From NCBI GenBank assembly GCA_946615525.1, contig CAMOHW010000045.1, positions 1-6,876 of the forward strand: DNA of 6,876 nucleotides. The letters run 5' to 3'. The notes under the pieces are model-generated. The model saw nothing but the letters and a program-made list of their open reading frames with translations, searched no databases and had not been told where the DNA came from. Shown piece after piece: positions 1 to 4,093 of the stretch. A program made the position numbers and the translations under genes. How positions within the stretch are numbered: position 1 is the first letter of the stretch; the number at the start of each line of letters is the position of its first letter. This stretch comes from an uncultured Clostridia bacterium (lineage in GTDB: Bacteria; Bacillota; Clostridia; Oscillospirales; CAG-272).

Positions 1-54
1 ACCAACGACACGGGGATTTTCAGTCCCCTGCTCTACCAACTGAGCTACAGAGGC
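1..54 (-). tRNA. tRNA-Phe (GAA), partial at window edge
   Basis: Read on the minus strand, this begins with a 7-base acceptor strand GCCTCTG (54 down to 48), then TA and a D-arm GCTCAGTTGGTAGAGC. The anticodon stem GGGGA/TCCCC encloses the loop CTGAAAA, which gives anticodon GAA and hence phenylalanine. The variable region and the start of the T-arm follow, and the gene then leaves the window, so the T-loop and 3' acceptor strand are not visible. It is the third tRNA of a cluster and lies 28 bases after tRNA-Asp. Confidence 0.95.
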
Positions 55-72
55 ATACAGCAAGGGCTGTAT
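55..72 (-). other. Hairpin in the Asp-Phe tRNA spacer
   Basis: A perfect 6-bp inverted repeat, ATACAG (55-60) and CTGTAT (67-72), with a 6-base loop, directly abuts the 5' end of tRNA-Phe. In the minus-strand transcript it is preceded by an A-rich run and followed by the tRNA, so it is not a terminator for this cluster. A role in folding or processing of the precursor is an inference. Confidence 0.5.
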
Positions 73-82
73 TTTTTCAAAA

Positions 83-159
83 TGGCGATCCGGATGGGGG
101 TCGAACCCACGACCTCTAGCGTGACAGGCTAGCGCTCTAACCAACTGAGCTACCGGACC
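83..159 (-). tRNA. tRNA-Asp (GTC)
   Basis: This is a complete 77-base cloverleaf on the minus strand. The acceptor strand GGTCCGG pairs with CCGGATC (one G-T pair), followed by discriminator G and an encoded CCA (83-85). The D-arm is GCTCAGTTGGTTAGAGC. The anticodon stem CTAGC/GCTAG encloses CTGTCAC, giving anticodon GTC for aspartate. The T-arm carries the standard TTCGACC loop. It lies between tRNA-Val and tRNA-Phe, all in one orientation and presumably one transcript. Confidence 0.97.
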
Positions 160-163
160 GTTC

Positions 164-197
164 GGGGGACTGCTCGGTCTTGCTCCTTCGTTCCCCC
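164..197 (-). other. Inverted repeat in the Val-Asp tRNA spacer
   Basis: GGGGGA (164-169) and TCCCCC (192-197) can form a G/C-rich 6-bp stem with a 22-base loop within the 47-base spacer. It is probably a structure in the tRNA precursor. No U-tract follows on the transcribed strand, so it is not called a terminator. Confidence 0.4.
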
Positions 198-206
198 ATC
201 GTTTGC

Positions 207-282
207 TGGTGGGAACAACAGGGCTCGAACCTATGACCCTCTGCTTGTAAGGCAGATGCTCTCCCAACTGAGCTATGCTCCC
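207..282 (-). tRNA. tRNA-Val (TAC)
   Basis: This is a complete 76-base tRNA on the minus strand and the first of the cluster. The acceptor strand GGGAGCA pairs with TGTTCCC (one G-T pair), followed by discriminator A and an encoded CCA (207-209). The anticodon stem TCTGC/GCAGA encloses CTTACAA, giving anticodon TAC (UAC in RNA) for valine. The T-loop is TTCGAGC. The 5' end lies about 14 bases from the predicted start site of the proximal promoter, so that leader would be very short. Confidence 0.97.
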
Positions 283-302
283 GATTTTTCGAACGCTTGA
301 CT

Positions 303-331
303 ATTATAGCATAATCGAAAACATTTGTCAA
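303..331 (-). promoter_or_regulatory. Proximal sigma-A promoter of the tRNA cluster
   Basis: On the minus strand, -35 TTGACA (326-331) and -10 TATAAT (303-308) are separated by exactly 17 bases, so all 12 key positions match consensus. The seventh base after the -10 is G at 296, the likely start site. That is about 14 bases before tRNA-Val and fits a strong stable-RNA promoter. Confidence 0.9.
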
Positions 332-384
332 CAGATTTTTCAAAACTTTTTTTCAAGTTTTTTCTCGGCTCAAGCGGCTTTCCC

Positions 385-413
385 ATTATAACACACCCAA
401 AATGGTTTGTCAA
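385..413 (-). promoter_or_regulatory. Distal sigma-A promoter of the tRNA cluster
   Basis: This is a second perfect promoter on the minus strand: -35 TTGACA (408-413) and -10 TATAAT (385-390) with a 17-base spacer. It lies 82 bases upstream of the first. The predicted start is G at 378, giving a leader of roughly 95 bases that runs through the proximal promoter. It begins only about 30 bases past the phosphatase stop codon. Confidence 0.88.
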
Positions 414-443
414 GCCCCTTTTTGCGGATTTTTGAGGGCTTTT

Positions 444-1166
444 TCAAACATAAAACCGATTGCAAAAAGTTGTCGGCAGTCCTTCTTTATAAAGGTGGGA
501 GTCGTTTGAAAATTGCATAACGGCAGGGACAATGGGATCATTGTCCTTATGCGGCTCACCAAAATTGATGGCGGTCATTGCCGAATGCGAAATATCAAAA
601 TGCGTGGTAAAGATGGGGAAAGGCATATCCAAAATGCAGGAAAGAAAGGTTTTTCCGGTTCCGCCGTGTGCAAACAGGGCAACGCGGTCGCTATTGGGGC
701 GAATTTGCTGGTAGGTGTGCGTTTTGCGGTCGTGCCGATAGCCGAGCGATTCCAAAAAGGCGTCCGCGGCGTCGGCAATGCGGCGGTAACCTGCCTCAAA
801 GCGCGCCATTTCGGGGTGGCGATACCATTCATCGCCCAAAGAGCGCACCTCTTTGGTGTTCATAAAGCGGGCAAATTCGCGGTCGTCAAAGCACCATTCT
901 TCCGGTTCGCCCTTTTCGTTCCGAACGGTCAATTCCTGCCAGGCATAGTCCTCGTTTGCCCAGTCCAAAATCTCAATGGGCAGTTTCAGCATTTCGGCGG
1001 CGGGCTTTGCGGTCTGGATCGCGCGCTCGGAGGAAGATGCAAAAATGCGGTTCAGCCCGTGCAGGGCAAAGCGTCTTCCAAGCGCCTCTGCCTGCCGTGC
1101 GCCCAGAGGAGTCAAGCCATTGGGGTTATAGATGGGGTCCCCGTGTCGGATGTAATAAAGAATCAT
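444..1166 (-). CDS. Histidine phosphatase (phosphoglycerate mutase-like) family protein
   Basis: This encodes a protein of about 240 residues in the histidine-phosphatase superfamily, whose members transfer phosphate through a catalytic histidine. The N-terminus has the strand plus RHG signature, R7-H8-G9 (H8 is the expected phospho-acceptor). It is followed by LTPLG and by SSSERAIQTA (44-53), whose Arg48 fits the conserved phosphate-binding arginine. The second catalytic histidine fits H167 in AHGG. The region from about 79 to 150 is longer than in compact phosphoglycerate mutases and probably forms a substrate cap; the substrate cannot be read from sequence. No signal peptide or membrane segment is seen, so it is probably cytosolic. 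Start choice: an in-frame GTG at 1173-1175 lies inside the ribosome binding site AGGTGA (1172-1177), so the ATG at 1164-1166, five bases downstream, is preferred. No good terminator follows the stop, and the tRNA promoters begin almost immediately. Confidence 0.9.
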   Translation of the reverse strand: MILYYIRHGDPIYNPNGLTPLGARQAEALGRRFALHGLNRIFASSSERAIQTAKPAAEMLKLPIEILDWANEDYAWQELTVRNEKGEPEEWCFDDREFARFMNTKEVRSLGDEWYRHPEMARFEAGYRRIADAADAFLESLGYRHDRKTHTYQQIRPNSDRVALFAHGGTGKTFLSCILDMPFPIFTTHFDISHSAMTAINFGEPHKDNDPIVPAVMQFSNDSHLYKEGLPTTFCNRFYV

Positions 1167-1201
1167 TTTTCTCACCTGCTTTCGGATAAGTTCTATTTAC
1201 C

Positions 1202-1229
1202 ATTATAGTTTTTTTTAGCGAAAAGTCAA
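1202..1229 (-). promoter_or_regulatory. Promoter of the histidine phosphatase gene
   Basis: On the minus strand, -35 TTGACT (1224-1229) and -10 TATAAT (1202-1207) have a 16-base spacer. Predicted initiation near 1195 gives a leader of about 30 bases before the ATG. It is divergent from the mutY promoter. Confidence 0.8.
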
Positions 1230-1232
1230 GGG

Positions 1233-1255
1233 GCAAAATGCCGCCCCGATTTTGC
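1233..1255. promoter_or_regulatory. Operator-like inverted repeat between divergent promoters
   Basis: GCAAAAT (1233-1239) and ATTTTGC (1249-1255) form a perfect 7-bp dyad with a 9-base G/C-rich centre. It sits between the -35 boxes of the phosphatase (ends 1229) and mutY (begins 1260) promoters, a position suited to a dimeric regulator acting on both. A nested dyad GGGGC/GCCCC (1230-1234 and 1243-1247) overlaps it. No known operator consensus is recognised, and chance cannot be excluded. Confidence 0.4.
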
Positions 1256-1259
1256 TATC

Positions 1260-1288
1260 TTGACAAATCCTCTGTTTTCCTGTATAAT
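1260..1288 (+). promoter_or_regulatory. Sigma-A promoter of mutY and the lipid kinase
   Basis: TTGACA (1260-1265) and TATAAT (1283-1288) have a 17-base spacer, a perfect consensus match. Predicted initiation near 1295 leaves a leader of about 34 bases. This placement rules out translation from the TTG at 1260, which lies within the -35 box. Confidence 0.9.
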
Positions 1289-1328
1289 AATAAAAGATTT
1301 TGTCAAAAAAGGCGGGGAGGGCAAGCGA

Positions 1329-2417
1329 TTGAACAACAAGAAAAACGCGCCCATCCTCTCGCCCGAAGCGGTTGCCGCGCTTTTAGAGTGGTATGACACC
1401 AACGCGCGCGACCTTCCCTGGCGCCGCACGACCGATCCTTACCGCATCTGGATCTCGGAGATCATGCTCCAACAAACGCGGGTCGAGGCGGTAAAACCCT
1501 ACTACAAACGCTTTCTGGACGCCTTTCCTACGGTGGGGGACCTTGCCGCCGCGCCCGAGGAAAAGCTCTTAAAACTTTGGGAGGGACTTGGCTATTACAG
1601 CCGCGCGCGCAATCTGCAAAAAGCGGCGCGCGTCCTTGTAAACGAATACAACGGTCAAATGCCTGCCGACGAGCGCCAACTGCAAAAACTGCCGGGCATT
1701 GGCGACTATACCGCCGGTGCCATTGCCTCTATTGCCTTTGGGCTTCGCGCCCCCGCCGTAGATGGAAATGTTCTACGCGTTCTTTCGCGCGTGAGCGGCT
1801 CATACGCTGATATAGCCCTGTCCGAAACCAAAGCCGACTTTCGCGGCTCTCTCCGCAAGGTCATTCCGGAGCGCTCCGGCGCGTTTGCTCAATCCCTGAT
1901 CGAACTGGGCGCCTGCGTTTGCGTGCCCAACGGCGAGGCAAAATGCACACTTTGCCCGCTTGCCCCCTGGTGCGTAGCCAAACGAGACGGCAAGATAGAA
2001 GAACTTCCGGTCAAATCGGCAAAAAAACCGCGCCGTATTGAAGAAAAAACGGTTCTGCTCATCCGTGACGGCGACCGTACCGCGCTCCATAAACGCCCCG
2101 AGAAAGGGTTGCTGGCAGGGCTTTACGAATATCCGAATCTGCCGGGGCATCTTTCGCCCGAGGAACTGCCCGAAAAAATTCGCTCCATGGGCTTTGAACC
2201 CTTGCAACTGACCAGATTGGAAGATTCCAAACACCTGTTTACGCATATCGAATGGCGCATGATCGCCTATGCGGTCAAAATTGCGCCCGAGTTTGACGGC
2301 TACCATCCCGAGTCCGGCTTTCTTTTGGTGCGGGATGATGATTTTCGCAAAAGCTACGCCGTTCCATCGGCATTTTCGGAATATACAAAATACTGGAAAA
2401 AAGGAAACGAGAAATGA
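1329..2417 (+). CDS. mutY: A/G-specific adenine DNA glycosylase MutY
   Basis: MutY removes adenine mispaired with 8-oxoguanine, the last-chance step of the GO base-excision repair system. The protein is 362 residues, close to the roughly 350 of E. coli MutY. The N-terminal glycosylase domain has SEIMLQQT with catalytic Glu44, the helix-hairpin-helix LPGIGDYTAGAI (121-132), and VDGNVLRV with catalytic Asp145. Iron-sulphur cysteines are Cys198, 206, 209 and 215, spaced C-X7-C-X2-C-X5-C. The C-terminal NUDIX-like domain (from about 235) that senses 8-oxoguanine is intact and includes F304-T305-H306, matching the FSH-type recognition loop. The start is the TTG at 1329, eight bases after GGAGG (1316-1320); the frame stays open upstream to 1260, but that segment overlaps the promoter. 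The stop overlaps the next gene's ATG, indicating co-transcription and probable translational coupling. Confidence 0.96.
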   Translation: MNNKKNAPILSPEAVAALLEWYDTNARDLPWRRTTDPYRIWISEIMLQQTRVEAVKPYYKRFLDAFPTVGDLAAAPEEKLLKLWEGLGYYSRARNLQKAARVLVNEYNGQMPADERQLQKLPGIGDYTAGAIASIAFGLRAPAVDGNVLRVLSRVSGSYADIALSETKADFRGSLRKVIPERSGAFAQSLIELGACVCVPNGEAKCTLCPLAPWCVAKRDGKIEELPVKSAKKPRRIEEKTVLLIRDGDRTALHKRPEKGLLAGLYEYPNLPGHLSPEELPEKIRSMGFEPLQLTRLEDSKHLFTHIEWRMIAYAVKIAPEFDGYHPESGFLLVRDDDFRKSYAVPSAFSEYTKYWKKGNEK

Positions 2418-3331
2418 AACATATTTTTGTCATCAACCCGGCGGCGGGGAAAGAAAACGCATTTGATAAACTTTGCGCCCGTTTGGCAGATGGAGAGTTT
2501 GCTCCGGAATACGAAGTCTATCGCACCCAGTGCCCCGGGGACGCGACCTCTTACATCCGCGCACTCTGCACAGAACACCCGGAGGAGGAGTTCCGTTTTT
2601 ACGCCTGCGGCGGTGACGGAACGCTGAACGAGGTCGTCAGCGGGGCGGTTGGATTTTCCAATGCCTCGGTGGGGTGCTATCCCTGCGGATCTGGCAACGA
2701 TTTTGTCAAATATTACGGCGGGGCCGGGCGCTGTTTGGATCTTGCCGCGCAGGCAAACGCAACCGAGGAGAAGATTGACGTCATTCAAATCGGTGACCGT
2801 TATGCCATCAATGCCGTGCATTTCGGTTTTGACTCCTGTGTTGCCCAAACTATGGAAAAGGTGCGCCGCAAAAAGATCATTGGCGGCAACAACGCTTACC
2901 GCACCGGCGTGCTTGTGGGATTGCTCAAAGGCATGAAAAACAAATGCCGTGTCACGGTGGACGGGGAACTTTTGAACCCCGAGGGCACCATTCTGCTTTG
3001 CACCATTGCAAACGGACAGTATGTGGGCGGCTCTTACCGTTGCGCGCCGCGCTCGCTGGATAACGACGGGCTTTTGGAGGTCTGCCTCATTCGCCCCGTT
3101 TCGCGCATCAAGTTCATTTCGCTGGTCAAGTATTACACCGAGGGGACCCACCTGGATAACCCCAAGTTTGAACAGGTGATGGTTTACCGCCGCGGCAAAG
3201 AGATCGAGGTTGAAGCACCGGACGGATTTGCCTACTCGCTGGATGGGGAACTGGTCTATCGCAACAAGTTCCAGGTTCGTGTTCTGCCGGGCGCGCTCCG
3301 CTTTGCAGTTCCGCCCAAGAGCGAAGATTGA
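2414..3331 (+). CDS. Diacylglycerol/sphingosine kinase-family lipid kinase (DagK/YegS-like)
   Basis: This is a 305-residue ATP-dependent lipid kinase of the diacylglycerol kinase catalytic family. Soluble bacterial members recycle diacylglycerol to phosphatidic acid at the inner face of the membrane. Visible motifs are NPAAG (8-12) at the N-terminus, nucleotide-binding GGDGTLNEV (66-74), PCGSGNDF (90-97), and a C-terminal SLDGE, where Asp277 and Glu279 fit the catalytic base region described for DgkB-type enzymes. No transmembrane segment is seen. The ATG overlaps the mutY stop as ATGA, and AAGGA (2401-2405) stands eight bases upstream, so it forms an operon with mutY; no functional link between the two is evident. 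The family also includes BmrU-, YegS- and LCB5-like proteins with different or unknown substrates, so diacylglycerol specificity is only probable. A strong terminator follows the stop. Confidence 0.92.
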   Translation: MKHIFVINPAAGKENAFDKLCARLADGEFAPEYEVYRTQCPGDATSYIRALCTEHPEEEFRFYACGGDGTLNEVVSGAVGFSNASVGCYPCGSGNDFVKYYGGAGRCLDLAAQANATEEKIDVIQIGDRYAINAVHFGFDSCVAQTMEKVRRKKIIGGNNAYRTGVLVGLLKGMKNKCRVTVDGELLNPEGTILLCTIANGQYVGGSYRCAPRSLDNDGLLEVCLIRPVSRIKFISLVKYYTEGTHLDNPKFEQVMVYRRGKEIEVEAPDGFAYSLDGELVYRNKFQVRVLPGALRFAVPPKSED

Positions 3332-3344
3332 ATATGAAAAAACG

Positions 3345-3372
3345 CCCCCGGACTTTTGAAAAAGTCCGGGGG
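3345..3372. terminator. Bidirectional rho-independent terminator
   Basis: CCCCCGGACTTT (3345-3356) pairs perfectly with AAAGTCCGGGGG (3361-3372) around a TGAA loop. A T-rich run follows on the plus strand (TTTTGTATTTG), and GTTTTTTC follows on the minus strand. It lies 13 bases after the lipid kinase stop and 20 bases after the trmL stop, so it can serve both convergent transcripts. Confidence 0.95.
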
Positions 3373-3392
3373 TTTTGTATTTGTCGGATCGA

Positions 3393-3905
3393 TTATTTTT
3401 GAACATTCTCCCAATCAAACTGCGTCAAATGTCCGGCTTCGGTCAATCCTTCAAAATCGCGTTGCCGCAACACCTCATAAACCGCAACGGCTACCGAATT
3501 GGAAAGATTGAGCGAGCGCAACCCTTCGCGCATGGGCAGGCGCACGCAACGGTCGGGATTGGTGTAAAGAAAGTCCTCGGGCAGTCCTTTTGTTTCCTTC
3601 CCAAAGAACAGGTACACATTTTTCGGGTATTGCACCTCGGTATATTTGCGCGGTGCCTTGGTGGAAAAACAGTAAAAATCGGCGTCCGGATGCTTGGCAA
3701 AAAAGTCGTCCAATCCGTCGTAGTAGGTAATGTCCAGGTAGTGCCAATAGTCCAGCCCCGCGCGTTTGAGTTTGCGGTCGTCAATCTCAAATCCCAGGGG
3801 GCGTATCAGATGTAAGGCGGCTCCGGTCGCGGCGCAGGTGCGCGCAATGTTGCCGGTGTTTTGGGGGATTTCCGGTTCGTGTAGAACAATGTTGATGTTT
3901 GCCAT
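3393..3905 (-). CDS. trmL: tRNA (cytidine(34)-2'-O)-methyltransferase TrmL-like, SPOUT family
   Basis: This is a 170-residue single-domain SPOUT methyltransferase (E. coli TrmL is 157). TrmL uses S-adenosylmethionine to methylate the ribose 2'-OH of the wobble nucleotide in certain tRNA-Leu species. All three SPOUT motifs are present: IPQNTGNIART (13-23), FFGKETKGLP (100-109), and LRSLNLSNSVAVAVYE (129-144), which forms the C-terminal knot that binds the cofactor. The motif order and small size without an RNA-binding extension favour TrmL (also called YibK or CspR) over TrmH-like relatives; substrate identity is by family. It is cytosolic and probably dimeric. The ATG at 3905 sits behind only a weak ribosome binding site (TTGGA region). 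It is a single-gene unit, divergent from secA and convergent with the lipid kinase. Confidence 0.93.
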   Translation of the reverse strand: MANINIVLHEPEIPQNTGNIARTCAATGAALHLIRPLGFEIDDRKLKRAGLDYWHYLDITYYDGLDDFFAKHPDADFYCFSTKAPRKYTEVQYPKNVYLFFGKETKGLPEDFLYTNPDRCVRLPMREGLRSLNLSNSVAVAVYEVLRQRDFEGLTEAGHLTQFDWENVQK

Positions 3906-3940
3906 GGTTTTTCCAATCTCTTTTCTGTTTCTTGCCTCTC

Positions 3941-3969
3941 ATCATAGCACAAAAGTGTTCTTTTTGCAA
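3941..3969 (-). promoter_or_regulatory. Promoter of trmL (extended -10)
   Basis: On the minus strand, -35 TTGCAA (3964-3969) and -10 TATGAT (3941-3946) have a 17-base spacer, with TG one base before the -10 (TGCTATGAT). Predicted initiation near 3934 gives a leader of about 28 bases. Confidence 0.72.
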
Positions 3970-3983
3970 GATTTTTTCGCAAA

Positions 3984-3999
3984 TGTAAAATAATTTACA
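3984..3999. promoter_or_regulatory. Palindrome between trmL and secA promoters
   Basis: TGTAAA (3984-3989) and TTTACA (3994-3999) form a perfect 6+6 dyad around ATAA. It lies just upstream of the trmL -35 box and about 30 bases upstream of the secA -10. The form suits a dimeric regulator, but AT-rich spacers give such dyads by chance fairly often. Confidence 0.3.
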
Positions 4000-4027
4000 A
4001 AATATTCCACAATTCCGCGCAAAAAGA

Positions 4028-4036
4028 TGGTATAAT
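4028..4036 (+). promoter_or_regulatory. Promoter of secA (extended -10)
   Basis: TGGTATAAT combines a consensus -10 (4031-4036) with an upstream TG, the extended -10 form. At 17 bases upstream the hexamer is CACAAT, a poor -35, so recognition should depend on the extended element. Predicted initiation near 4043 leaves a leader of about 50 bases before the secA ATG. Confidence 0.7.
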
Positions 4037-4093
4037 AACTCTTAATATCAGTACTATTGCCCTGTTTTATCCCACACGAAAGGATTTTTTGAA

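Noticed and set aside
55..78. Possible terminator from the 6-bp hairpin followed by TTTTTT on the plus strand.
   Set aside because: The T-run follows the hairpin only on the plus strand, where no transcript is expected. The tRNA cluster is transcribed the other way and continues into tRNA-Phe.
137..343. Minus-strand open frame of 68 codons across tRNA-Val and part of tRNA-Asp.
   Set aside because: It is accidental translation through tRNA genes and their promoter.
342..361. AT-rich dyad AAAACTT/AAGTTTT between the two tRNA promoters.
   Set aside because: It is composed almost entirely of A and T runs in an AT-rich spacer, so it is likely chance. It could equally be an A-tract UP element of the proximal promoter.
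412..444. Possible plus-strand terminator: AAGCCC/GGGCTT followed by T residues.
   Set aside because: The loop is 18 bases, the stem only 6 bp, and no plus-strand gene ends there. In the minus direction it lacks a U-tract.
513..1208. Plus-strand open frame opposite the histidine phosphatase.
   Set aside because: The minus-strand frame contains the RHG and AHGG catalytic motifs, a ribosome binding site and a promoter. The plus-strand product resembles nothing known.
2354..3418. Long antisense open frame opposite the lipid kinase, about 354 codons.
   Set aside because: It runs across the whole kinase gene, the strong terminator at 3345-3372 and the trmL end. Its translation has no recognisable domain.
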